From: an uncultured Pelagibacteraceae bacterium | GTDB taxonomy: Bacteria > Pseudomonadota > Alphaproteobacteria > Pelagibacterales > Pelagibacteraceae | Direction of reading: 5' to 3' | Length of the DNA: 60,852 bases | Assembly: GCA_902632445.1 (NCBI GenBank) | Contig: CACPCL010000006.1 | Coordinates: 1 to 60,852 of the forward strand | Shown: positions 1 to 8,805 of the stretch, piece by piece | How the letters are laid out: each line of letters starts with the position of its first letter | How positions within the stretch are numbered: position 1 is the first letter of the stretch | Position numbers and translations under genes: made by a program | Notes under the pieces: generated by a model | What the model was told of the DNA's origin: nothing | Seen by the model: only the letters and a program-made list of their open reading frames with translations | The model's database searches: none

Positions 1-83
1 AGTATAAAATAAGTGAAAAAATTAAAAGGAGTTTTGACCCTAAAAGAATTTTTAACCCAGGAAAAATGTACACAGGAATTTAA
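1..83 (+). CDS. glcE: Glycolate oxidase FAD-binding subunit GlcE, C-terminal fragment
   Basis: Only the last 26 codons are in the window. The frame beginning at base 3 ends with residues resembling the conserved end of FAD-linked oxidase subunits (FDPKRIFNPGKMYTGI) and then TAA at 81-83. The next gene, glcF, begins at the very next base, as expected for a translationally coupled glcDEF operon. GlcE is known to bind FAD and to work with GlcD and GlcF in oxidising glycolate to glyoxylate at the membrane. The assignment rests on this short tail plus the glcF neighbour. A GlcD tail is possible but less likely from usual gene order. Confidence 0.7.
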   Translation, partial: YKISEKIKRSFDPKRIFNPGKMYTGI

Positions 84-1382
84 ATGCAGACATCATTCAC
101 AGAAAGTCAATTAAAAGATAAAGATAACAAAACTAGTGAAACAATTATAAGAAAATGTGTTCACTGTGGTATGTGCAATGCCACTTGTCCTACTTACGGA
201 ATTAATGGAGAAGAATTAGAGGGTCCAAGAGGTAGAATATATCTAATCAAAGATATGTTAGAGAATAAAAAGCCTGCTACCAAAGAAATCACAAAACATA
301 TTGATAGCTGCTTATCTTGTTATTCTTGTATGACCACTTGTCCATCAGGTGTTAATTACATGCATTTAATTGATCACGGAAGAAATTACGTAGAAGAAAC
401 ATACAAAAGACCTTTCCTCGATAGAATATTTAGAAATATTCTCTCTTTTGTATTGCCAAGACCAAAAGTATTTTTACTAATGGCTTTAACTTCAAAAATT
501 ATAAAACCATTTAGTTTTTTATTTCCAAAATTTTTGAGAAACGCCTTAAGCTTAATGCCAGATAAAATTCCAGGTAAGAAATTAAAAGAAAAAAAAATTT
601 ACGAAGTTACAAAAGGTAAAAAAGTTTCAAGAGTGGCGCTATTGACTGGATGTGTTCAAAGAGTCATCTCTCCCGAAATAAATGAGTCGACTATTAGACT
701 TCTAAATAGACACAATGTCGAAGTTGTTGTGATGCCAGACATATACTGTTGTGGTTCTTTGAATCACCATTTAGGTAAACAAAAATTGGCACACGAGTCA
801 TTTAAAAAAAATATAAATAGTTGGCATGATGAATATTTAAAAAATGGTTTGGATGCGATAATTAGCAATACATCAGGTTGCGGCACTACTTTAAAAGATT
901 ACGGACATATTTTTAAAAATGATAAAGATTTGAAAAAAAAAGCAAAAAAAATTTCCGAATTAACAAAAGACATTACCGAATATCTTGATGAGAATTTAAA
1001 GTTAAATATAAATATAAACACTGAGAAAAAATATAAAATTGCTTATCATTCAGCCTGTTCTATGCAGCATGGGCAAAAAGTTCATCAACAACCTAAAGAT
1101 TTAATTTCAAAAACTGGTAACGAGGTTTTAGAAATTCCAGAAGGACATTTATGTTGCGGATCTGCCGGGACCTACAATATCCTCCATCAAAAAATGGCAA
1201 AATCGTTATTAAAAAATAAAGTCAAAAATATTGAAAAAATTTCTCCTGATTTTATTTCAACTGGCAATATAGGTTGTATGACCCAAATTTCCTCAGGAAC
1301 TAGAATTCCGATTATTCATACAGTTGAATTACTTGATTGGTTTACCGGTGGTCCAAAACCATATAAATTAGAAAATTTCTAA
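84..1382 (+). CDS. glcF: Glycolate oxidase iron-sulfur subunit GlcF
   Basis: This 432-residue protein is the electron-transfer subunit of the glycolate oxidase complex, which passes electrons from glycolate to the quinone pool. Two ferredoxin-type 4Fe-4S motifs are visible at about residues 25-35 (CVHCGMC) and 76-86 (CLSCYSC). Two CCG-type cysteine-rich domains follow, with CCG at about residues 221 and 357, the layout of GlcF and heterodisulfide-reductase-like subunits. Length is normal for the family. The ATG directly follows the glcE stop. The downstream 2-hydroxyacid dehydrogenase, one base after the stop, fits glyoxylate metabolism. The gene holds a run of nine A near 933-941 without losing frame. 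Confidence 0.92.
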   Translation: MQTSFTESQLKDKDNKTSETIIRKCVHCGMCNATCPTYGINGEELEGPRGRIYLIKDMLENKKPATKEITKHIDSCLSCYSCMTTCPSGVNYMHLIDHGRNYVEETYKRPFLDRIFRNILSFVLPRPKVFLLMALTSKIIKPFSFLFPKFLRNALSLMPDKIPGKKLKEKKIYEVTKGKKVSRVALLTGCVQRVISPEINESTIRLLNRHNVEVVVMPDIYCCGSLNHHLGKQKLAHESFKKNINSWHDEYLKNGLDAIISNTSGCGTTLKDYGHIFKNDKDLKKKAKKISELTKDITEYLDENLKLNININTEKKYKIAYHSACSMQHGQKVHQQPKDLISKTGNEVLEIPEGHLCCGSAGTYNILHQKMAKSLLKNKVKNIEKISPDFISTGNIGCMTQISSGTRIPIIHTVELLDWFTGGPKPYKLENF

Positions 1383-1383
1383 A

Positions 1384-2340
1384 ATGAAAAAAAAGATTTT
1401 TGTTACTAGAAGGCTTCTTAGAGAAAACGAGGAGAAACTTAAAACGTTATTTGAAGTAACTTTAAATAAAGATGATAAAATTTATACTCCGCAAGAAATC
1501 ATCGATGGTTCAAAAAATTATGATGGAATCTTAAGTTCAGTCACGGATCCAATTAACGCTGATACTATTTCTAAATTATCTGACACTATTAAAATAATAG
1601 CTAATGGCGCAGTTGGTTTTGGAAACATAGATATTCAAGCTGCAAAAGAAAAAGGAATAACTGTAACAAATACACCTGATGTTTTAACAGATGCAACAGC
1701 TGATATTCAAATATTACTATTATTAGGAGCATCTAGAAAAGCTTATGAGGGAAGAATAGCTGCTGAAACGCAAAACTGGAAGTGGTCTTGGGATTTTTTA
1801 TTAGGAAAACAAATGTCTAATAAAAGACTAGGAATTCTTGGAATGGGTAGAATAGGAAGAGCAGTCGCTAAAAGAGCAAAGGCTTTTAATATGGAGATAC
1901 ATTACCACAATAGGTCTAAACTTTCTCCAGACTTAGAGGATGGAGCGATCTATCATAAAAATTTAAAAAGTTTATTTGAAAAAAGTGAGTTTTTATCGAT
2001 TAATTGTCCTGCTACCCCAGAAACAAAAAATTTAATTAACAAAGAGACCTTGAGTTATTTAGAAGAAAATACAGTAATAGGTAACGCAGCAAGGGGTGAT
2101 GTAGTTGATGATGATGCTATGATTGAGGCTTTAAAAAATGGGAAAGTTTTTGCATATGGTTTAGATGTTTATAATGGCGAACCAAAAATTCATCCTGAAT
2201 ATTTAAAGTTAAAAAATATTTTTTTGCTACCTCATTTAGGAAGTGCTACCAAAAGGACAAGGTGGGATATGGCATTTAGGGCTACAAAGAATTTGGAAGA
2301 TTTTTTTTCTGGTAAAAAACCTAAAGATCAAGTGAATTAG
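1384..2340 (+). CDS. D-2-hydroxyacid dehydrogenase, probably glyoxylate/hydroxypyruvate reductase (glycerate dehydrogenase)
   Basis: This 318-residue NAD(P)-dependent D-2-hydroxyacid dehydrogenase has the Rossmann motif GILGMGRIGR at about residues 150-160. The family catalytic Arg (NAARGDVVDD), Glu (YNGEPK) and His (LPHLGSAT) follow in order. It starts one base after glcF, so the two are probably co-transcribed. Because glycolate oxidase makes glyoxylate, reduction of glyoxylate or hydroxypyruvate to glycolate or glycerate is the likely role. This substrate assignment is inferred from context: the family also contains formate, lactate and phosphoglycerate dehydrogenases. No ACT domain is present, which argues against SerA. 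Confidence 0.85.
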   Translation: MKKKIFVTRRLLRENEEKLKTLFEVTLNKDDKIYTPQEIIDGSKNYDGILSSVTDPINADTISKLSDTIKIIANGAVGFGNIDIQAAKEKGITVTNTPDVLTDATADIQILLLLGASRKAYEGRIAAETQNWKWSWDFLLGKQMSNKRLGILGMGRIGRAVAKRAKAFNMEIHYHNRSKLSPDLEDGAIYHKNLKSLFEKSEFLSINCPATPETKNLINKETLSYLEENTVIGNAARGDVVDDDAMIEALKNGKVFAYGLDVYNGEPKIHPEYLKLKNIFLLPHLGSATKRTRWDMAFRATKNLEDFFSGKKPKDQVN

Positions 2341-2436
2341 CACACCTGTAGATTGAATCTGCAATTTAAAATAATTCTAAATATAGCGAGACTCTGAATT
2401 AAGTTTATGTTTAAATCTCTGAGTTAATTAACTAAC

Positions 2437-2441
2437 GGAGG
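2437..2441 (+). promoter_or_regulatory. Strong Shine-Dalgarno sequence for dctP
   Basis: GGAGG lies four bases before the ATG at 2446. Most genes in this window lack so clear a site, which fits very high expression of the periplasmic binding protein and supports the chosen start. Confidence 0.75.
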
Positions 2442-2445
2442 ACAT

Positions 2446-3594
2446 ATGTCAAAAATAAAAAAAGGAGTAAAAACTCCATCAAGACGTAAGTTCTTTAAAG
2501 CAGCAGCAGCTACGGGTGCTGCAGCGGCAGCAACAGTTGCAATGCCTAACGTTGCATTTGGTGCTCCACAAACTTTAAAGATGCAAGCGGCTTGGCCGTC
2601 AGGCGCTAACATTTTCTTTGAAATGGCTGGCGACTACGCAAAAATGGTAGGCGACATGTCTGGAGGTGAATTGAAAATTGATCTTCAGCCAGTTGGAGCT
2701 GTAGTAAAAACTTCGGAGATTGGACAAGCAGTAAGTTCAGGTGTACTTGATATGGGACACTGGGTAACAGCTTATTGGTATGGAAAAAATCCAGCAGCTT
2801 CTCTTTTCGGTACTGGTCCGTCATACGGAATGTCATCTCAAGAAATAATGGGATGGATAGAGTATGGTGGAGGTAGAAAACTTTATGATGAAACACTCGC
2901 AAAAGTTGGTTTCGATTATATTGGTTTCTTCCATATGCCAATGCCTGCACAGCCTTTTGGATGGTTCAAAAAGAACGTAACAAAAGTATCTGATGTTAAA
3001 GGTATGAAGTACAGAACAGTAGGTTTAGCTACCAACGTATTAACAGCAATGGGAATGGTTGTAAGACAATTACCAGGTGGTGAAATTCAACCTGCAATGA
3101 AGACAGGTTTGATTGAAGCTGCTGAGTTTAACAACCCTACTTCAGACTCTCAGTTTGGTATGCAAGACGTTTCTAAGCATTATCACTTAGGAAGCTTCCA
3201 CCAATCACAAGAGATGTTTGAAATTCCGGTAAATAAGAAGACATTTAATGGATTATCGCCTAAGCATCAGGCTATTCTAAAAAATGCTGCTTATGCTGCA
3301 AACAGTGATAACTACTTTAAAGCATTAGTAAGATACTCTGCTGACTTATCTAAATTGATGAACCAGCACAAAGTAAATGTGTATCAAACATCTGATGCGA
3401 TCTTAGCTCAACAATTAAAAGGTTGGGATAAAGTAATCGGAGATTTCAATAAGAAAGATCCATTCTTTAAAAAGATTGTAGACTCACAGAAGAAATACGC
3501 TAAGAGAGTTATGAAGTACTTACTCATGAACCAACCTAATTACAAGTTGGCTTACGAGAATGAATTCGGCTCTATAGCTAAAGTTAAAATTTAA
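2446..3594 (+). CDS. dctP: TRAP transporter substrate-binding protein (DctP family)
   Basis: This 382-residue periplasmic receptor captures an organic acid for a sodium-driven TRAP transporter. The N-terminus carries a Tat-type signal (SRRKFFKAAAA, twin Arg near residue 13, then an Ala-rich stretch and a predicted cleavage after AFGA near 40). The mature part shows DctP-family features, including a YRTVGLA segment and a later EFNNPTSD segment reminiscent of the mannitol/chloroaromatic or 2-oxoacid (TakP-like) branch. The substrate is not proven. A possible link to glycolate, lactate or 2-oxoacids is inferred from the upstream genes. A strong hairpin separates it from the permease genes. Base usage seems less AT-rich than its neighbours, as expected for a highly expressed gene. 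Confidence 0.93.
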   Translation: MSKIKKGVKTPSRRKFFKAAAATGAAAAATVAMPNVAFGAPQTLKMQAAWPSGANIFFEMAGDYAKMVGDMSGGELKIDLQPVGAVVKTSEIGQAVSSGVLDMGHWVTAYWYGKNPAASLFGTGPSYGMSSQEIMGWIEYGGGRKLYDETLAKVGFDYIGFFHMPMPAQPFGWFKKNVTKVSDVKGMKYRTVGLATNVLTAMGMVVRQLPGGEIQPAMKTGLIEAAEFNNPTSDSQFGMQDVSKHYHLGSFHQSQEMFEIPVNKKTFNGLSPKHQAILKNAAYAANSDNYFKALVRYSADLSKLMNQHKVNVYQTSDAILAQQLKGWDKVIGDFNKKDPFFKKIVDSQKKYAKRVMKYLLMNQPNYKLAYENEFGSIAKVKI

Positions 3595-3610
3595 TTATAT
3601 TTTAAACGTA

Positions 3611-3641
3611 AAAAGGGGGTGATTTTTCATCCCCTTTTTTT
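3611..3641 (+). terminator. Hairpin with T-run between dctP and dctQ (terminator or attenuator)
   Basis: AAAAGGGGG and TGA pair around a TTTT loop with TCA, T and CCCCTTTT, giving a stem of about 12 pairs with one G-T wobble, followed by T residues to 3641. It lies between the binding-protein gene and the small permease gene of one TRAP system. It probably makes most transcripts end after dctP, so that receptor exceeds permease, and may also protect the mRNA 3' end. Confidence 0.85.
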
Positions 3642-3679
3642 ATGGAAATAATAAAAAAATTAGCATAGTTTAAAAATTC

Positions 3680-4264
3680 ATGAGGGGATTTATTCATTTT
3701 GCAGATACTTTAAGCACTTCCGTTGGAAAGGCATTTTCGTGGTGCATCGTAATTTTAATGGGTGGTACTTGTTATGAGGTTGTTATGGCATATGCTTTCA
3801 ACGCTCCTACTTTGTGGAATTTTGATTTTAGTTTACAAATGTATGGTGCAATTTTTATGATGGCAGGTGCGTATACTCTCTCCACAGAAGCTCATGTAAG
3901 AGGAGATGTAATTTACAGGCTTTTTAAACCAAGAACTCAGGGTTACATCGATTTAATTTTATATTTTATATTTTTCTTTCCAGGTGTTCTTGCTTTAGCT
4001 TTTTACGGTTATGAATACGCTTCGCTTGCGTGGAAGATAAAAGAAACTAGTTGGAATAGTCCTGCACAAATTCAAATTTACATGGCTAAATCTTTAATTC
4101 CTGCTGCAGGAATTTTATTAATAGTTCAAGGTATCAGTGAAGTTTGTAGAGCAATCATTTGTATTAAAACGGGACACTGGCCTGCAAGAATGGTTGTAGC
4201 AGAGGAAACAGAAAAAATGCTAATGAGAACTTCACAAGACGAGGATCAAAAAGATGTTATTTAG
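3680..4264 (+). CDS. dctQ: TRAP transporter small permease subunit (DctQ family)
   Basis: This 194-residue inner-membrane protein is the small permease of the TRAP system. Four hydrophobic segments are apparent, and the sequence includes a Trp-rich loop (PTLWNFDFSLQMYG) and SLAWKIKETSWNSP, which are typical of DctQ proteins of the mannitol/chloroaromatic branch. A charged C-terminal tail precedes the stop. It overlaps dctM by 11 bases, showing translational coupling. It follows the hairpin after dctP, so its expression probably depends on read-through. Length and position are normal for the family. Confidence 0.9.
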   Translation: MRGFIHFADTLSTSVGKAFSWCIVILMGGTCYEVVMAYAFNAPTLWNFDFSLQMYGAIFMMAGAYTLSTEAHVRGDVIYRLFKPRTQGYIDLILYFIFFFPGVLALAFYGYEYASLAWKIKETSWNSPAQIQIYMAKSLIPAAGILLIVQGISEVCRAIICIKTGHWPARMVVAEETEKMLMRTSQDEDQKDVI

Positions 4265-5615
4265 TTTAACAAATCCTGAAATTGCAATTTTAATGATGGG
4301 AATATTCTTGTTTGCCGTGCTACTTGGTTTTCCAATTGCATTTACATTAATGGCAATGGGAGTTGGATTTGGTTATTACGCTTACTTCGACCCAACAAGA
4401 ATGGAACATCTTTTTGATAATAGAATCTTTCAATTATTCGTTCAAAATACTTACACCGTGATGGATAATACAGTTTTGACTGCGGTCCCACTCTTTTTAT
4501 TTATGGGGTATTTAGTTGAAAGGGCAGGAATAGTTTCAAGATTATTTTTTGCGATTAGACTAGCCTCTCACAGGTTACCTGCTTCAATGGCAGTAGCTGC
4601 ATTAGTGACATGTGCATTATTTTCTACTGCGACTGGAATTATTGGTGCCGTTGTAACTTTAATGGGGCTTCTTGCTTGGCCGGCGATGATTAGAGCAGGA
4701 TATGATAAAAAATTTGCATCTGGAGTAATTTGCTCTGGGGGTTGCTTGGGTATTTTAATTCCACCAAGCATTATGTTAATCGTTTATTCTGTAATTGCTC
4801 AACTTTCTCCTTTAAGATTATTTGCAGCAGCAATTTTTCCAGGATTATTATTAGCAGGACTTTATATAGGTTATGCGGTAACTTTAGCTTACTTTAATCC
4901 TTCGATCGCTCCTAAACCACCTAAAGAAGATATTCCACCAAGATCAGTAATTTTAAAAGAGGTGATGGTTTCTTTCTTACCTTTATTTTCTTTAATAATT
5001 TTAGTATTAGGAACTATTTTAGGAGGACTTGCAACTCCTGCAGAAGCGGCAGCTGTTGGAGCATTTGGGGCATTAGTACTTTCATATTTTTATAAAACAC
5101 TTAAGTGGAAAAATTTTAAAGAGTCAGTATTTTTAACTGCAAAAACGACAGCCATGATTATGTGGTTGTTTATTGGTTCATGGACTTTTGCATCAGTCTT
5201 TTCGTATTTAGGCGGGCACGAAGTATTTGAGCATTTCTTTAAATCAATGAACCTACAGCCTTGGCAGTTCTTAGTAATTACGCAAATAATAATTTTCTTA
5301 CTCGGTTGGCCATTAGAGTGGACAGAGATATTAATTATTTTTGTACCAATATTTTTGCCTTTAGTGGCATTTTTTGAGGTAAACCCTTACTTTTTTGCAA
5401 TGTTAATTGCATTAAATTTACAAACTTCATTTTTAACTCCACCCATGGCGATGTCCGCATATTATTTAAAAGGTGTGCAAGCTAAAAATGTAGAGTTAAT
5501 GGAAATATTTAAAGGCATTATGCCTTTTTTAGGTATAGTTATATTAGCTATGTTTTTAATGTACCTCTTCCCAGGAATAGCTCTTTGGTTGCCAGATACA
5601 TTATTTGCTAATTAA
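4254..5615 (+). CDS. dctM: TRAP transporter large permease subunit (DctM family)
   Basis: This 453-residue protein has a dozen or so hydrophobic segments and is the transport-catalysing subunit of the TRAP system, believed to use a sodium gradient and an elevator mechanism. Typical DctM signatures are seen: GGCLGILIPPSIMLIVY near residue 170, GLATPAEAAAVGAFGAL near 270, and TPPMAMSAYYL near 400. The start overlaps the end of dctQ. Together with dctP and dctQ this forms a complete tripartite transporter. Confidence 0.93.
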   Translation: MLFSLTNPEIAILMMGIFLFAVLLGFPIAFTLMAMGVGFGYYAYFDPTRMEHLFDNRIFQLFVQNTYTVMDNTVLTAVPLFLFMGYLVERAGIVSRLFFAIRLASHRLPASMAVAALVTCALFSTATGIIGAVVTLMGLLAWPAMIRAGYDKKFASGVICSGGCLGILIPPSIMLIVYSVIAQLSPLRLFAAAIFPGLLLAGLYIGYAVTLAYFNPSIAPKPPKEDIPPRSVILKEVMVSFLPLFSLIILVLGTILGGLATPAEAAAVGAFGALVLSYFYKTLKWKNFKESVFLTAKTTAMIMWLFIGSWTFASVFSYLGGHEVFEHFFKSMNLQPWQFLVITQIIIFLLGWPLEWTEILIIFVPIFLPLVAFFEVNPYFFAMLIALNLQTSFLTPPMAMSAYYLKGVQAKNVELMEIFKGIMPFLGIVILAMFLMYLFPGIALWLPDTLFAN

Positions 5616-5624
5616 CGAATTTAA

Positions 5625-6959
5625 ATGATAGACGTTACATCTTTAAGTGCTTACGAGTTATCTCAAAAACTCCATTCAGGTGAGATATCATCTGTTGATC
5701 TCTGTACAGCCTATTTAGATAGAATAAAAAAATTTGAAAAGGATGTTCAAGCTTGGCAATTTATAGATAAAAAACTTTTAATAGAAAAAGCTGAAGAGGC
5801 TGATACGTACAGAAAATCTGGAAAACCATTAGGTCCATTGCACGGTATGCCAGTTGCAATAAAAGATATTATCGGAACTTATGACATGCCAACTGAATGT
5901 GGAACAGTTTTTAGAAAAAAGATGTCTAACTCACAGGACTCTGAAATTGTAAACTTACTAAAAAATTCGGGTGCAATTATAATGGGTAAGACTGTTACGT
6001 GTGAACTTGCATACATACATCCTTCTAAAACAAAAAATCCCCATGATTATTCAAGAACACCGGGAGGGTCATCGAGTGGATCAGCAGCCGCTGTTGCTGC
6101 ACATATGGCCCCTTTATCAGTAGGTTCTCAAACTGGAGGTTCAGTAATTAGACCAGCATCATATTGTGGAGTTGTTGGCTATAAACCATCTTATGGATTG
6201 ATCTCAAGAAATGGTGTCCTAAAGGTTTCAGACAAATTAGATACAATGGGTGTATTTGGTAAAACAGTAAAAGATGTTGCTTTACTTGCTAAGTCACTAA
6301 TTAGAAAAGATTTACACGATCCCTCAACAGTTTATTTTGCTGCTGAAAAGATGGTGGAGGAATGTGAGAAAGGCCCTGTTTTTGACCCTAAGTTTATTTT
6401 TTATAAAACGAAAAATTGGAAAAATATCAACAAGAAATCTCAACAGGCTTTTGAATTTTTAGTTAAAAATTTTAAAAAGAATATCGAGGTATTTGATACA
6501 CCATCATATTTTGAGGACATTCCAAAGTATCATCAAATAATTCATGAAGTTGATATGGCAAATAATTTTCAGGTTTATTATAAAAAAGATAAAACAAAAC
6601 TATCAAAAGAAATGAGAGAAGCTATTTCAAGAGGATTAAAATATTCAGCAAAAGAATACGGAGATGCTGCAGATTTTATGAAGCAAAGTTATGAGTCCTA
6701 CAAAGAAGTTTTTGAAGATTACCATGGAATTATTACTCCATCATCAAGTGGAGTTGCTGACAAAGGATTAAAATCTACTGGAAGCGCAGACTTTCAAAAA
6801 ATTTGGACATATCTTGGTTTGCCCACAATTTCATTACCTTTACTTACAGGAGAAAATGACTTACCATTAGGTGTTCAGTTAGTTGGTGATAAACTAGATG
6901 ATTTAAGATTTTTAGGAACAGCTAACTGGCTAGAGAAAAATTGTAGAGATGAAGGATAA
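5625..6959 (+). CDS. Amidase signature family protein
   Basis: This 444-residue protein belongs to the amidase signature family, which hydrolyses amides through a Ser-cisSer-Lys triad. The Lys is near residue 80 (MPVAIKDIIG), the cis-Ser near 149-150 (PGGSSSGSAAAV) and the nucleophile Ser near 173 (SQTGGSVIRPA). It starts nine bases after dctM and is probably in the same operon, so the transported compound or a derivative may be an amide. It is unlikely to be GatA, because no GatB or GatC gene is nearby and the second half looks diverged. The substrate is unknown. Confidence 0.85.
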   Translation: MIDVTSLSAYELSQKLHSGEISSVDLCTAYLDRIKKFEKDVQAWQFIDKKLLIEKAEEADTYRKSGKPLGPLHGMPVAIKDIIGTYDMPTECGTVFRKKMSNSQDSEIVNLLKNSGAIIMGKTVTCELAYIHPSKTKNPHDYSRTPGGSSSGSAAAVAAHMAPLSVGSQTGGSVIRPASYCGVVGYKPSYGLISRNGVLKVSDKLDTMGVFGKTVKDVALLAKSLIRKDLHDPSTVYFAAEKMVEECEKGPVFDPKFIFYKTKNWKNINKKSQQAFEFLVKNFKKNIEVFDTPSYFEDIPKYHQIIHEVDMANNFQVYYKKDKTKLSKEMREAISRGLKYSAKEYGDAADFMKQSYESYKEVFEDYHGIITPSSSGVADKGLKSTGSADFQKIWTYLGLPTISLPLLTGENDLPLGVQLVGDKLDDLRFLGTANWLEKNCRDEG

Positions 6960-7128
6960 AGTTACAATAATTATTGGAGTTGCGCTCTGTACCTTTTTTT
7001 TAATTGGTTTAGCCACAACATTGACGAGATCAATGATGATAGGTTTTTTTGATGTGCTTCCTGTATATATTTTAATGGGTATGGTAATTGTAATGATGTT
7101 CTATGAAGCCTTCATTGACAAAAAATAA
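6949..7128 (+). CDS. Small membrane protein of unknown function, 59 residues
   Basis: This short gene encodes 59 residues starting MKDKVTIIIGVALC and ending EAFIDKK. Two hydrophobic segments (about residues 5-23 and 35-53) suggest a membrane hairpin. It overlaps the amidase end by 11 bases and the start of the EamA permease by 26 bases, filling a 143-base gap between two genes of one operon. Such tight packing and its uniform hydrophobicity argue that it is real. No family is recognised. It could be a small partner of the adjacent permease. Confidence 0.6.
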   Translation: MKDKVTIIIGVALCTFFLIGLATTLTRSMMIGFFDVLPVYILMGMVIVMMFYEAFIDKK

Positions 7129-8005
7129 TCCTTACGCCCCTTATTTACTTTTGTTAATCCAGCCAATTTTTATGGCTACAAATACCATTGTTGCTAGAGG
7201 AGGTGTGGAGTCAGTGCCTCCTATTTCTTTAGCATTTTGGAGATGGTTTACCGTTTTCATAATTTTAATTCCTTTTTTTTACAATGATATTTTGAAAAAT
7301 AAAAAAGAATTTAATAAAGAGTTTTTCAAGCTTTTTTTCTTAGGTTCAATGGGCTGTGGTATCTGTGGAGCTTTTCCAAATCTCGCAGGCATGACAACAA
7401 CAATGGCAAATATTGGTATAATCTATACATCTTCACCAGTAATAATAATTTTTTTATCAATTTTATTTTTAAAAGAAAAAATTAATTTTTTAAGAATGTT
7501 AGGTTTATTAATTTGTATTTCAGGTGTTTTTATAATTATATCTAAAGGGAATTTAGATTTTTTAATAAATCTAAATTTTACAATAGGCGATCTATGGGTT
7601 TTAGGAGCAGCTTTAGGTTGGGCTCTTTACTCAATTTATTTATTAAATTGGAAATCGAAATTTAGTTTAATGGCCAGATTTACTTTAATTGCAATGTTTG
7701 GGTTTATATCGCTTTTCCCATTTTTTATTTTAGAAAATATTTACTTTGCTAAGACAAGCTATAATCAAACATTTTTGTTCTGGATCGTATTTGCTGCTAT
7801 TTCTCCTAGCATTATAGCTTTCTCTTTATATACACGTTTACAAAAATATGTTGGTGCGTCTTTTGCCGGATTTACTTTATATTTATTCGCAGTTTATGGA
7901 TCTATCTTTGGAATTATAATTTTTGAAGAACCTCTTCTTAGTTTCCATTATTTAGGTGGTCTAATGGTCTTTACCGGAGTTTATTTTGCTAGGAAAAAAG
8001 TATGA
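7103..8005 (+). CDS. EamA/DMT-superfamily permease
   Basis: This 300-residue protein has about ten hydrophobic segments arranged as two EamA repeats (about residues 12-140 and 160-297). The drug/metabolite transporter superfamily exports or imports small metabolites. Family-like segments include PISLAFWRWFTVFIIL in the first repeat and the GAALGWALYSIYLLNWK start of the second. It lies in the operon after the amidase and overlaps the next gene by four bases (ATGA). The substrate cannot be read from sequence. Confidence 0.87.
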   Translation: MKPSLTKNNPYAPYLLLLIQPIFMATNTIVARGGVESVPPISLAFWRWFTVFIILIPFFYNDILKNKKEFNKEFFKLFFLGSMGCGICGAFPNLAGMTTTMANIGIIYTSSPVIIIFLSILFLKEKINFLRMLGLLICISGVFIIISKGNLDFLINLNFTIGDLWVLGAALGWALYSIYLLNWKSKFSLMARFTLIAMFGFISLFPFFILENIYFAKTSYNQTFLFWIVFAAISPSIIAFSLYTRLQKYVGASFAGFTLYLFAVYGSIFGIIIFEEPLLSFHYLGGLMVFTGVYFARKKV

Positions 8006-8805
8006 AGTATCTTTATTTAGCTTTATCTTCAATTATATTAGCTTACATTATAATTGTACTTTTCACTTATTTATACCAAAGAAAATTACTTTATCACCCA
8101 AGTGAAAATAACTACACAGGAGATGAAATTCAATTTAAATATAAAGAAGTTTTTATTGAGGTCGAAAAAGATATAAAACTTAAATCATGGTTTTTGGAAA
8201 AAGACTTAAAAAAAGATAAAACAATTTTATACTTTCATGGTAATGCAGGTGATCTCACTAATAGAGTTCATAAGCTTAATGAATTAAATAAATTAAAAGT
8301 AAATATTCTTATTATTTCATGGAGAGGTTTCAGCGGCAATCTAGGCAAACCAACAGAGGAAAATTTATATAATGATGCAAGAAAATCAGTCGAGTGGCTG
8401 AATAATTATGGAATTGAAAACAAAAATATAATTTTATATGGAGAGTCATTAGGTACTGGTGTTGCTACAGAATTAGGCCAGAATAATTCTTTTTCAGGTA
8501 TTGTTTTAGAGTCACCTTTTACCTCAATCGCTAATGCAGCAAAAATCTATTACCCATACTTACCAATCGATTTACTTATAAAAGATAGATATGACTCTTT
8601 AAAAAAAATTAGAAACATAAATATACCTATTTTAATCATGCACGGTAAGAAAGACGATGTTGTTCCCTTTGAGATGGGGGCAGAATTATTTGAGAAGGCT
8701 AATCAACCAAAGTTTAGTTACTTTTCCGATAATGACGATCATATGATGGAATTTAATGATCAACTAATGAATGCTTTGAGAAAGTTTTTAGGTTTCAATA
8801 CCTAA
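8002..8805 (+). CDS. Alpha/beta hydrolase, Bem46/ABHD13-like, membrane-anchored
   Basis: This 267-residue protein begins with one hydrophobic segment (about residues 3-24), probably an anchor, followed by an alpha/beta hydrolase domain. Visible features are YFHGNAGDL (oxyanion region), the nucleophile elbow YGESLGTG near residue 148, an acid in HGKKDDVV and a late His in NDDHMM. These match the Bem46/ABHD13 group of serine hydrolases, whose bacterial substrates are mostly unknown. The start overlaps the upstream permease by four bases. The 3' end overlaps the convergent ftsY gene by 18 bases. Confidence 0.85.
   Translation: MKYLYLALSSIILAYIIIVLFTYLYQRKLLYHPSENNYTGDEIQFKYKEVFIEVEKDIKLKSWFLEKDLKKDKTILYFHGNAGDLTNRVHKLNELNKLKVNILIISWRGFSGNLGKPTEENLYNDARKSVEWLNNYGIENKNIILYGESLGTGVATELGQNNSFSGIVLESPFTSIANAAKIYYPYLPIDLLIKDRYDSLKKIRNINIPILIMHGKKDDVVPFEMGAELFEKANQPKFSYFSDNDDHMMEFNDQLMNALRKFLGFNT

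Noticed and set aside
933-941. Run of nine A in glcF as another frameshift
   Set aside because: The reading frame continues intact through to the conserved CCG motifs, so no lesion is present.
2424-2950. Minus-strand open frames opposite dctP
   Set aside because: They are shadows of a well-supported binding-protein gene, with unlikely composition and no start signals.
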